Assembly (NCBI GenBank): GCA_020061995.1
Contig: JAGUXE010000233.1
Span: 1-5,825, forward strand
Length of the DNA: 5,825 bases
Direction: 5' to 3'
Source of the DNA: Ignavibacteriales bacterium
GTDB lineage: Bacteria > Bacteroidota > Ignavibacteria > Ignavibacteriales > Ignavibacteriaceae
Shown: positions 1-5,825 of the stretch, piece after piece
Position numbering within the stretch: the stretch's first letter is position 1
Layout: each line of letters starts with the position of its first letter
The notes under the pieces: model-generated
The model's input: the letters and a program-made list of their open reading frames with translations, nothing else
Told to the model about the DNA's origin: nothing
The model's database searches: none
Program-made: the position numbers and the translations under genes

Positions 1-123
1 CTAATTTGGAGAAATATGGGCACAATCGGTTGGCGGGTGCTCTAATTTGAAGAAATATAGGCACAATCTATTGGCGGGAGCATCATTTTGAGGAAGTAAG
101 GAGGCAATCAATTAGAAAGTGAA
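1..123. repeat. 41-bp tandem repeat, two good copies plus one decayed copy
   Basis: Copy 1 is 1-41 and copy 2 is 42-82; they match at 35 of 41 positions with no gaps. A third segment (83-123) stays in register but matches copy 2 at only about two thirds of its first 33 bases. The array begins at base 1, so more copies may lie to the left. Because 41 is not a multiple of 3, the array cannot be one continuous coding repeat. Even so, copies 1 and 2, each read in its own frame, give related peptides of the pattern NL-x-KY-x-HN-x-LAGA, and in each case a TGA soon follows. The array could be a duplicated tail of a gene lying upstream, or a plain intergenic repeat. The repeat itself is directly visible; its role is unknown. 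Confidence 0.8.
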
Positions 124-362
124 GTAAATAAAAATATTTAAGGTACTAAACAATAGAAGGAGTTCTAAAAGGAAAAAATATGAGTAGTTGTTGAGTTAAA
201 TTATCAATAGTTACTCAAATATCCGGTTATCGATAATTTTTTTCTATGGTTAAATTGAGATCCCGATCAGATTATATTTATATATAGTGAAAATGAAAAT
301 GAGATGAGGCGAACAGCTCATTTTACTAAATAACATAATAATCAAAATATCAAGGAACCATT
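124..362. other. AT-rich intergenic region with no gene seen
   Basis: No reading frame of useful length is present on either strand. The stretch is very AT-rich and holds a perfect 10-bp palindrome, TTATCGATAA (227-236). It also has a weak inverted repeat, TGAGTA (181-186) against TACTCA (212-217), which overlaps an alternative pairing of TTGAGT (191-196) with ACTCAA (213-218). Two purine-rich, ribosome-site-like words (around 157-162 and 167-173) precede an ATG at 180 that stops after four codons. The promoter of the gene starting at 363 should lie here, but I find no convincing Bacteroidota-type TTTG / TAnnTTTG pair. Confidence 0.6.
352..356 (+). promoter_or_regulatory. Possible ribosome binding site for the 363 gene
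   Basis: AAGGA ends six bases before the ATG at 363, a normal Shine-Dalgarno spacing. It supports this ATG as the start. Many Bacteroidota genes do not depend on such a site, so the match is helpful but not decisive. Confidence 0.4.
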
Positions 363-1052
363 ATGGGCGAAATCACAGAAAACACACCAGCTCCCGAACC
401 AAAAGGAAAAGTCTCAAAGGGGAACATTCCGGCTTCGGATATCGATTTATTAACAACGGCAAAAAGCGTTACGGAAAAATGGAGGCATACATCGGATATA
501 ACGCTAATCTGGACAACTGCCAATAATCTTGTCGCTAAAACTGCAGAATATGAGCAAATACTAACTGCACGTATTTCGGAAGGGAGCCGCCGTCCTGCAG
601 TAACAAACCAACTTAAAAACCTAGATAAACAAATTGACCTCGGTATCGGATTTATCAAGGATTATCTTAGAGAACTTTATGGACAAGATGATAAATCCCA
701 TTACTCGCAATACGGTCTAATTAATACCGGCAATAAATATACAATTCCGGCTGATAGAGACAACCGCATCTCTGCACTGAATCTAATTCTAGAAGCACTT
801 GTTAGAGACGGCTTGAGTGGCAGAGCTTACGGCACAGCCTACTGGGAAAATATCCGTACAGTATATCTACCCCTAAAGCAAGAAGCTGCGGGAATGGATG
901 AATCCGTTGCCGGTAAAGTAAGTGAAAAGAATGTTCTTAAAGATGAGATAAAAAAACACCTAATCGCATTAATAAACGTATTGAAGGCTAACTACCCCGA
1001 TACATATAAATCCGAAATGCGAGCATGGGGCTTCCAAAAAGAGAAGTATTAA
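363..1052 (+). CDS. Hypothetical cytoplasmic helical protein, 229 aa
   Basis: I cannot assign a function. The protein has no signal peptide, no membrane segment and no cysteine. Residues 1-25 are rich in Pro, Lys and Glu and look disordered. The rest is probably mostly helical, with likely helices near 26-72, 78-107, 131-150, 153-176 and 180-209. Tyr and Trp recur in the central and C-terminal parts (for example YGTAYWENIR at 156-165), and the protein ends in WGFQKEKY. From memory this ending resembles that of uncharacterised Bacteroidota proteins, but I cannot name a family. No catalytic motif is visible. The start is the ATG preceded by AAGGA (352-356). Translation ends in tandem stops (TAATAA), followed 15 bases later by a strong hairpin. 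The 104-bp gap and that hairpin suggest a transcription unit separate from the kinase. A structural or binding role is as likely as an enzymatic one. The frame itself is secure. Confidence 0.85.
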   Translation: MGEITENTPAPEPKGKVSKGNIPASDIDLLTTAKSVTEKWRHTSDITLIWTTANNLVAKTAEYEQILTARISEGSRRPAVTNQLKNLDKQIDLGIGFIKDYLRELYGQDDKSHYSQYGLINTGNKYTIPADRDNRISALNLILEALVRDGLSGRAYGTAYWENIRTVYLPLKQEAAGMDESVAGKVSEKNVLKDEIKKHLIALINVLKANYPDTYKSEMRAWGFQKEKY

Positions 1053-1060
1053 TAAACCAA

Positions 1061-1102
1061 CTCCAGGGCTGTCGAGAAGCAATTCTCGACAGCGGCTTGG
1101 GG
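1061..1102 (+). terminator. Perfect 11-bp hairpin with GCAA loop, possible RNA 3' end
   Basis: GCTGTCGAGAA (1068-1078) pairs perfectly with TTCTCGACAGC (1083-1093) across a four-base GCAA loop, which fits the stable GNRA tetraloop class. An outer helix can add CTCCA (1061-1065) with TGGGG (1098-1102), including one G-U pair, leaving a small internal loop. It lies 15 bases after the stop of the 229-aa gene, where a terminator is expected. No run of T follows it on either strand, so it is not a classical intrinsic terminator. It may instead stabilise or process the RNA 3' end, or be a dispersed repeat. The structure is clear; the terminator role is inferred. Confidence 0.5.
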
Positions 1103-1156
1103 TAAAGTGTTGTGGATAGAATGATGTTATAGCCAATGCTAAAATAAAACATTAAC

Positions 1157-3181
1157 ATGGGGTTACATACAATGAAAAACAGAGCGAAGTTACAGCTAAG
1201 CAGTAAAAAGCAAGTAGCCTTCTACATTACATTATTAACAGTTCTTGTTTCCATCGGAGGATATTGGTATTATGAGCGGGAAAAAGAACAAATAATAGTC
1301 CAGAAAGAAAAAACACTGACTGCCATATCCACCCTTAAGGCAACACAGCTTGAGATGTGGTACAAGGAGGAGTTAAAAGATGCTCAGGTAATCTCAGCTA
1401 ACCCTTATCTAGAAGAATTTACCAGAACGTTTGTCCGGTCAAATTCTCCAATTGACAAAACCAGATTATTGAAATTGTTACAGCAAATCCAACTGGAACA
1501 CGATTTAACTGAAGTTATTTTGACTTCAAAAGAGGGAAGTATAATTGCCTCTACAAATAGCCAAATCACAACTATCTATCCTGATGAATTGAGGTCTTTG
1601 AAAAATATCATGCAACATGAGAAGGTTATTTCTACCGATTATTTCAATGCAACGCAGAATGGCTACAAGCAAAGCCTTATCTCTTTCATCTCACCATTAA
1701 AAAATAGAGTAAATAATCTTAACTATGCTATAATTCTGAGAGTTGATGCCATTAATAACATTCTACCGCTGATAAAAAATTGGCCGACTGAAAGCCAAAC
1801 CGGAGAATCATTTATCTTCAGTAACGAAACCAACAGTTTCTTATTTTCGAGTGAGCTCACACATCAGGAAGAAATTAAAGCAAAAGACAAATTCCCGTTT
1901 TCGAATGATGATCTATTGTCCAACATATACACATCCAAACAGTCCGGAATTTATCGGGGTAAAGATTATCGTAATGTTGATGTGTTGGCTTCCCTGCACA
2001 GTATTGAAGGAACTAACTGGGTTTTGATTTCCAAGATCGATAAAAGTGAGTTGCTTCAAGAGCTCACGGGAGAGTCATTATCTATCATTATTCGGATTTT
2101 ATTTTTAGTTGCATTAAGTGCTCTTTTTATTGTCTTTTGGTTTAATACACGTCAAAAGAATATTTACAAAGGATTACTTGAAAAAGAACGGGAACTTCGG
2201 GCACAACAGGAAAAATTTAATGTAGTCATGGAAAGTATCGGTGATGGTATTATCACCCTTGATCTAAATGGCAACATACAATATTTAAATAACAGGGCAG
2301 AAGAATTAACCGGCTGGAACTTAAGAGAAGCACGTGGCAGGGACTTTCATGAGGTATATAATGTTATCAATGAAGATACCGGACAGAAGGAAAATAACAT
2401 TTTAGACAAAGTATTGAAGAAAGGGCTTGCAAAGGAACTGGGCAATCATACCATCCTTATTACAAAAAGCGCGACAGAAATTCCGGTTATGGATACCGGG
2501 GCCTCTATTTATGATGCATCCGGAAAGGTAACGGGAATTGCTATTTCATTTCAGGATGAAACCGAAAAAAGGACTCAGAGCCGTCTTATCAAACAGAGCG
2601 AGGAAAAATACCGGATTCTTGTTAAAAATATTCCTCAAAAGGTTTTCATGAAAAACCACGAGTTGTCCTACATTTACTGTAGCGAGAATTTTGCGGAAGA
2701 CTTAGGAATTACTCCTGGTGAAATAGCGGGAAAAACTGATTACGATTTTTTTTCAATAGAGATGGCAGATAAGTACAGAAATGATGACAGATTTATCCTG
2801 GAAAAGGGAGAAACAATTACTTTGGAAGAAGAATACCAGGTGAATGGTAATAGATACTGGGTCAGGACAACTAAAACACCCATTAAAGATGAAAACGGGA
2901 AAATTACAGGTTTGTTGGGCATCTTTGAAGATTTTACAGAAAAAATGCAGGCACAAATAGCCCTTATGAAAAGTGAAGAAAATCTTCGTGAATTTTTCGA
3001 AGCGGACCTTACAGGGGATTATATCGCAACAACTGATGGTAAAATATTGTATTGTAATCCTGCATTCATTGAAATATTAGGATATGACACGGTTGAAGAG
3101 ATTATCGACAGAAACACTGCTGAATTTTGGCAAAATCCCGCTGAAAGAGAAGCATTATTAAACCTGATACAAAATCAATAA
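1157..3181 (+). CDS. N-terminal half of split sensor kinase: membrane dCache-like sensor and PAS domains
   Basis: This 674-residue product would be an inner-membrane sensor with no catalytic part. A short basic N-terminus leads into TM1 (20-39). A periplasmic region of about 265 residues follows, with the layout of a dCache sensor: a long helix after TM1 (KATQLEMWYKEELKDAQVIS), and a late segment around 265-295 with GIYRGKDYRNVDVLASL and then TNWVLISKID, features I associate with dCache kinases. TM2 is 309-329. A coiled linker (331-352) leads to PAS1 (352-470, DGIITLDLNGNIQYLN), PAS2 (483-596) and the first two thirds of PAS3 (from 608, TDGKILYCNPAFIEILGYD), where a TAA ends it. Met1 lacks a clear ribosome site, and Met6 (ATG at 1172) is an equally good start. 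Ligand unknown. Without the downstream half it cannot signal as a kinase, though it might bind ligand or dimerise. The frame is certain; its value as a stand-alone protein is doubtful. Confidence 0.8.
   Translation: MGLHTMKNRAKLQLSSKKQVAFYITLLTVLVSIGGYWYYEREKEQIIVQKEKTLTAISTLKATQLEMWYKEELKDAQVISANPYLEEFTRTFVRSNSPIDKTRLLKLLQQIQLEHDLTEVILTSKEGSIIASTNSQITTIYPDELRSLKNIMQHEKVISTDYFNATQNGYKQSLISFISPLKNRVNNLNYAIILRVDAINNILPLIKNWPTESQTGESFIFSNETNSFLFSSELTHQEEIKAKDKFPFSNDDLLSNIYTSKQSGIYRGKDYRNVDVLASLHSIEGTNWVLISKIDKSELLQELTGESLSIIIRILFLVALSALFIVFWFNTRQKNIYKGLLEKERELRAQQEKFNVVMESIGDGIITLDLNGNIQYLNNRAEELTGWNLREARGRDFHEVYNVINEDTGQKENNILDKVLKKGLAKELGNHTILITKSATEIPVMDTGASIYDASGKVTGIAISFQDETEKRTQSRLIKQSEEKYRILVKNIPQKVFMKNHELSYIYCSENFAEDLGITPGEIAGKTDYDFFSIEMADKYRNDDRFILEKGETITLEEEYQVNGNRYWVRTTKTPIKDENGKITGLLGIFEDFTEKMQAQIALMKSEENLREFFEADLTGDYIATTDGKILYCNPAFIEILGYDTVEEIIDRNTAEFWQNPAEREALLNLIQNQ
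3179..3181 (+). other. In-frame TAA interrupting the third PAS domain
   Basis: The stop follows LLNLIQNQ and precedes VIRDYKTNLKRKDGT, in the stretch of a PAS fold just before the strand that usually reads RDYE-x-RLKRKDG. In related PAS domains this position usually holds an ordinary residue, so a sense codon such as CAA, AAA or GAA is the likely ancestor. The context is CAA TAA GTA. No pseudoknot or other recoding structure was noticed directly after it. Confidence 0.85.
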
Positions 3182-3277
3182 GTAATAAGAGACTATAAAA
3201 CAAATCTTAAACGTAAGGATGGGACTAAAATAGTATGCACCGTAAATATTGTCGGTAAATTCGATGATAATGGAAAG

Positions 3278-5584
3278 TTGGTTCAATATTTTGGTTTTTT
3301 GTACGATATCACCGATCAAATAAAGTCTGAAAAAGCATTGCGAAAAAGTGAAAACTTCTTTAAACTGGTTGCTGAAAATTCACCCGATGTTCTATTTATA
3401 CAAGACTGCAATTTAACCTATACTTTTATAATTAATCCAGCCCCCCCTTTAACTCCCGAAGATGTTATTGGAAAATCTGATTGGGATTTACTTCCTCCGG
3501 AGGATGCAAAAGCAATTACCGAATTAAAAAAGAAAATTATTGAAACGGGAGAACCGATTCGTCAAGAAATCTGTGTTTCGCCCGTAGGAATTACAAGGTG
3601 GTACGATGTAATTTACCAACCGATTTTTGAAAGCGATGGGCAGAAAGCCGGCATTGTAAGCTACAGCAGGGACATCACCGAACGAAAGCTTTCAGAAAGT
3701 GAAATATTAAAACAATCGCTGGCGATTGAGCAAAGTCCGGTATCCGTTATTATTACAAATTTGACTGGAAATATAGAATTTGTTAACACAAAGTTTGTTG
3801 AACTCACCGGCTATTCCAACAACGAAGTAGCAGGCAAAAACCCAAACATTTTACAATCGGGTAAAATGCCCAAAGAAGTATATAAAAAGTTGTGGGACAC
3901 TATACTTTCAGGGAATACATGGAGAGGTGAGTTTCACAATAAGAAGAAAAACGGTGAACTATACTGGGAGTTTGCCTCCATTTCGCCTATTATTGATGAA
4001 GCAGGAAAAATTACTCATTTTTTAGCTGTAAAAGAAGATATAACTTTGCGTAAAAGAGTAGAAGAAGAATTGCTAAAAAAAGACCAACTGCTTTCATCCA
4101 TATTGGAAACCCAGCAAGAGCTGATTGCCCGATATCTTCCCGATACTACCCTTACCTTTGTTAATAAGTCATACTGTAACCTATTTGGTCATTCTGAAAA
4201 TGTACTGATTGGGCAGAAATTTCTTCGGTTTATACCTGAATCAGAATGGAATACAGAACTTTCAAGATTGGAACAGCTTAACAAACGAAACCCATCAAAC
4301 ACCTCAATTAGTCAAGCCATTAAACCTGATGGTTCATTATGCAGCATTGAGTGGACTGATTTGGCAATTTTTAATGACAGCGACGAAGTAGTAGAGATTC
4401 AATCTGTTGGTCATGATATTACAGAGAAGTTAAAGGCAGAACAAGAACTGATCAAAGCCAAAGAAAAAGCCGAAGAGAACGACAAACTGAAATCAGCTTT
4501 TATCAACAACATCTCGCACGAAATCAGAACACCGCTTAACGGGATACTTGGGTTTGCCCCCTTTATTATCCAATCCGATATAACAATGGAAGAAAAGGAG
4601 GAATTTTTAGAAATTCTAAATTTCAATAGCGACCGTTTGATGAGTACCATGACCGATTATATGGACATGGCAATGATTGTTTCTGGAACAATGGAGGTGC
4701 ATAAAAAAGAATTTCAACTGCAACCATTATTTGAAGAAGTTATTGAAAAAACGAAGCAATTGTGTGCAGAAAAAAACATTGAACTGGAAACTGACGTACC
4801 AACCGAACTTGTTGATTTGATACTTGATTCCGACAGGGAATTCATCATAAAAATTCTTAACATTCTATTGGGCAATGCCCTGAAGTTTACAGAAAAAGGA
4901 AAAATCAGATGTGGTTGCAAGGTAAATAATGGTTTTCTTGAATTTTTTGTTCAGGATACAGGTATAGGTATTGCCCGCGAAAATCTGGAAATGATTTTTA
5001 ACATGTTCACCCAGGAAGACACATCTCTGACACGTGGTTATGAAGGGAGCGGACTTGGACTCTCTATTGCAAGCGGATTGGTTGACCTGCTTGGTGGCAC
5101 GATTTCGGTCTCTTCTGAAAAGGGGGAAGGATCAATATTTACATTTACGGTGCCTTACAAGGAAACTGATGTTGGAGTAATATCTGCCCCGATGAAAGGG
5201 AAAAATGCAATTGGTCCGGGGCAACCGTTGGTACTAATAGCTGAAGACGATGAATCAAACTATCTCTTCATGAAAAAAGTTTTGAAACAGGCGGGATGCG
5301 ATCACTTGATGGCTAAAAATGGTTTCGAAGCTGTGGAACTTTGCAAACAGCATGGTAATATCACACTAGTGTTAATGGACATAAAAATGCCTGTTATGAA
5401 TGGACTGGAAGCTACTAAGCTCATTCGTGAATTCCGGCCGGAATTACCTATTATTGCAACCACTGCCTATGCCCATACCGGCGACGAACAACGCTTTCTG
5501 GCTGCCGGTTGCAATGGCTATTTGGCAAAACCAATAAAAAAGGAGAAGCTACTTTTGTTGTTACAAAAGTTAATTAAAACTTAA
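3278..5584 (+). CDS. C-terminal half of split sensor kinase: PAS domains, histidine kinase and receiver
   Basis: This 768-residue part holds the whole catalytic machinery. In its own numbering, residues 1-14 are the tail of PAS3, followed by PAS4 (26-136), PAS5 (143-256, GNIEFVNTKFVELTGYS) and PAS6 (268-384), then a charged coiled linker (385-405). HisKA follows with the H-box SHEIRTPLN; His414 accepts phosphate. HATPase_c (480-627) has the N-box Asn533, the G1 motif DTGIGI (560-565) and the G2 motif GSGLGLSI (590-597). The receiver (650-764) has acidic residues Glu656-Asp658, phospho-acceptor Asp701, Thr729 and Lys751. All key residues are present. It ends at the receiver, so phosphate would have to go to an outside HPt or regulator. 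The only start near this end is TTG at 3278, with no properly spaced ribosome site; the next in-frame Met lies deep inside PAS5. This suggests the half was never an independent gene. If made, it would be soluble and cut off from the membrane sensor. Confidence 0.8.
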   Translation: MVQYFGFLYDITDQIKSEKALRKSENFFKLVAENSPDVLFIQDCNLTYTFIINPAPPLTPEDVIGKSDWDLLPPEDAKAITELKKKIIETGEPIRQEICVSPVGITRWYDVIYQPIFESDGQKAGIVSYSRDITERKLSESEILKQSLAIEQSPVSVIITNLTGNIEFVNTKFVELTGYSNNEVAGKNPNILQSGKMPKEVYKKLWDTILSGNTWRGEFHNKKKNGELYWEFASISPIIDEAGKITHFLAVKEDITLRKRVEEELLKKDQLLSSILETQQELIARYLPDTTLTFVNKSYCNLFGHSENVLIGQKFLRFIPESEWNTELSRLEQLNKRNPSNTSISQAIKPDGSLCSIEWTDLAIFNDSDEVVEIQSVGHDITEKLKAEQELIKAKEKAEENDKLKSAFINNISHEIRTPLNGILGFAPFIIQSDITMEEKEEFLEILNFNSDRLMSTMTDYMDMAMIVSGTMEVHKKEFQLQPLFEEVIEKTKQLCAEKNIELETDVPTELVDLILDSDREFIIKILNILLGNALKFTEKGKIRCGCKVNNGFLEFFVQDTGIGIARENLEMIFNMFTQEDTSLTRGYEGSGLGLSIASGLVDLLGGTISVSSEKGEGSIFTFTVPYKETDVGVISAPMKGKNAIGPGQPLVLIAEDDESNYLFMKKVLKQAGCDHLMAKNGFEAVELCKQHGNITLVLMDIKMPVMNGLEATKLIREFRPELPIIATTAYAHTGDEQRFLAAGCNGYLAKPIKKEKLLLLLQKLIKT

Positions 5585-5673
5585 TCCGGGAAATGTTAAA
5601 TAACGATAGGTAATAAATCACAGGTTATAACATCTGGTATTAAAAATTGCGGGAACAGTAGTTTATTCCCAAC

Positions 5674-5699
5674 GCTGTCGAGAAATGGTGCTCGACCCC
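5674..5699 (+). repeat. Second copy of the GCTGTCGAGAA hairpin word, degenerate
   Basis: GCTGTCGAGAA (5674-5684) is identical to the left arm of the hairpin at 1068-1078, in the same orientation and again downstream of a coding region. Here only GTCGAG (5677-5682) and CTCGAC (5691-5696) pair, across an eight-base loop; the right arm ends CCC instead of AGC. The run of nine A after it is the wrong base for a terminator on the + strand. For the - strand the matching T run comes before the hairpin, so that does not work either. It reads as a decayed copy of a dispersed hairpin element, possibly acting at RNA 3' ends. Confidence 0.5.
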
Positions 5700-5751
5700 A
5701 AAAAAAAAGATTAATGATTATGAATTTTATATCCTCAGCAATAAAAAAAAT

Positions 5752-5756
5752 GAGGT
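5752..5756 (+). promoter_or_regulatory. Possible ribosome binding site for the lipoprotein gene
   Basis: GAGGT lies four bases before the ATG at 5761, slightly close but usable as a Shine-Dalgarno site. It supports this ATG as the start of the truncated lipoprotein gene. Confidence 0.35.
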
Positions 5757-5760
5757 AGTT

Positions 5761-5825
5761 ATGAAAGATTTCTTAATTGTTTTTTCGTCAATACTAATTA
5801 TTGCATACTTATCATCTTGTCTAAA
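5761..5825 (+). CDS. Putative lipoprotein, N-terminal fragment cut by the window edge
   Basis: Only 21 complete codons are present. They form a textbook lipoprotein signal peptide: a short charged start (MKD), a hydrophobic core from Phe4 to about Tyr16, and the lipobox LSSC with the lipid-carrying Cys at residue 20. The product should be exported by Sec, cleaved before Cys20 and lipid-anchored in an envelope membrane. Nothing of the mature protein is visible beyond Leu21, so its function cannot be told, nor whether it carries a surface-export signal after the Cys. It starts 176 bases after the kinase stop on the same strand, with a possible GAGGT ribosome site before it. Co-transcription with the kinase is possible but unsupported. 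The signal peptide call is fairly secure despite its length, because the hydrophobic core and lipobox both fit. Confidence 0.7.
   Translation, partial: MKDFLIVFSSILIIAYLSSCL

Larger units (their letters stand above)
1157..5584 (+). pseudogene. Giant dCache / six-PAS hybrid histidine kinase gene, interrupted by one in-frame TAA
   Basis: This entry covers the ancestral gene, of which the entries at 1157-3181 and 3278-5584 are the two surviving halves. Both halves lie in the same frame. Past the TAA at 3179-3181 the frame stays open, and the 32 codons from 3182 to 3277 read as the missing middle of the third PAS domain (VIRDYKTNLKRKDGTK and onward). Full-length numbering gives TM1 20-39, dCache-like sensor about 42-305, TM2 309-329, PAS domains near 352-470, 483-596, 608-721, 733-843, 850-963 and 975-1091, HisKA 1109-1175 (His1121), HATPase_c 1187-1334 and receiver 1357-1472 (Asp1408). 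No second lesion or frameshift is seen in about 1475 codons, and the catalytic motifs are intact. A recent nonsense mutation, a sequence error or readthrough would all fit. One base change from a Gln, Lys or Glu codon would create this stop. Confidence 0.7.
5585..5760. other. Intergenic region between kinase and lipoprotein genes
   Basis: These 176 bases hold no convincing gene. They contain a small inverted repeat GGGAA (5651-5655) / TTCCC (5666-5670), then a hairpin at 5674-5699, then a run of nine A (5700-5708). A 14-codon frame (ATG 5714 to TAG 5758) ends two bases before the lipoprotein ATG. No Bacteroidota-type TTTG / TAnnTTTG promoter is evident. The promoter of the lipoprotein gene, if it has its own, should lie here. 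Confidence 0.5.

Noticed and set aside
97..104. Near-perfect Shine-Dalgarno word TAAGGAGG
   Set aside because: No ATG, GTG or TTG follows at usable spacing, and it lies inside the decayed third repeat copy, so it is most likely chance.
180..194. ATG with purine-rich sequence upstream, encoding MSSC then stop
   Set aside because: Only four codons. The following in-frame stretch is also short (stops again by about 236) and resembles no protein. A leader peptide cannot be argued from this.
254..280. Possible Bacteroidota promoter, ATTG (254-257) and TATATTTA (273-280)
   Set aside because: Both boxes deviate from the TTTG and TAnnTTTG consensus and the 15-base spacing is shorter than expected. 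In such AT-rich sequence this arises easily by chance.
350..658. 102-codon frame on the - strand overlapping the 229-aa gene
   Set aside because: It lies opposite the better-supported + strand gene, has no recognisable domain, and looks like a shadow frame. The same applies to the smaller - strand frames within the kinase (2740-2956, 4411-4650, 4714-4920) and the + strand frame at 4209-4391.
1110..1132. Possible -35/-10 pair TTGTGG and TTATAG before the kinase
   Set aside because: The 11-base spacing is far too short for a standard promoter, and that consensus is not the one Bacteroidota use.
2746..2753. Run of eight T in PAS2, considered as a frameshift site
   Set aside because: It encodes a sensible DYDFFS in frame, T runs are common in AT-rich genes, and the frame is intact on both sides.
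5674..5708. Hairpin followed by nine A, considered as an intrinsic terminator
   Set aside because: On the + strand the RNA would carry A, not U, after the stem. On the - strand the U run would precede the stem. Neither orientation gives an intrinsic terminator.

Overview
The window looks like an AT-rich chromosomal stretch from a member of the Bacteroidota. The main evidence is the kinase core of the large gene, whose coiled linker and H-box style (residues reading KLKSAF, then SHEIRTPLNGILGFA) match from memory the hybrid PAS kinases common in that phylum. Supporting signs are a truncated lipoprotein gene at the right edge and weak or absent Shine-Dalgarno sequences. No genus can be named from the sequence alone.

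Layout. Bases 1-123 hold a 41-bp tandem repeat: two good copies and one decayed copy. Bases 124-362 are AT-rich and show no gene. Bases 363-1052 encode a 229-residue, cysteine-free, probably helical cytoplasmic protein of unknown function. It ends in tandem stops and is followed by a perfect 11-bp hairpin with a GCAA loop (1068-1093). Bases 1157-5584 carry one very large sensor histidine kinase reading frame, broken by a single in-frame TAA at 3179-3181. Bases 5585-5760 are non-coding and contain a second, weaker hairpin that repeats the same 11-base word, GCTGTCGAGAA. A lipoprotein signal peptide starts at 5761 and runs off the right edge.

The kinase. Read through the TAA, the frame gives one protein of about 1475 residues. 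The order is: membrane helix, periplasmic dCache-like sensor, membrane helix, six PAS domains, HisKA with the phospho-accepting His, HATPase_c, and a receiver domain with its phospho-accepting Asp. The stop falls inside the third PAS domain. The 32 codons after it are open and complete that domain, so the two halves were once one gene. As it stands, the first half is a membrane sensor with no kinase, and the second half is a soluble PAS/kinase/receiver protein with only a TTG as an evident start. A recent nonsense mutation, an assembly error or readthrough could each explain this, and the sequence cannot decide between them. The receiver has no HPt or DNA-binding domain after it, so an intact protein would have to pass its phosphate to a partner outside the window.

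I see no rRNA, tRNA, CRISPR array, insertion sequence or recognised defence system. The features most worth a second look are the single stop in an otherwise undamaged giant kinase, the shared hairpin word on both sides of it, and the 41-bp repeat.
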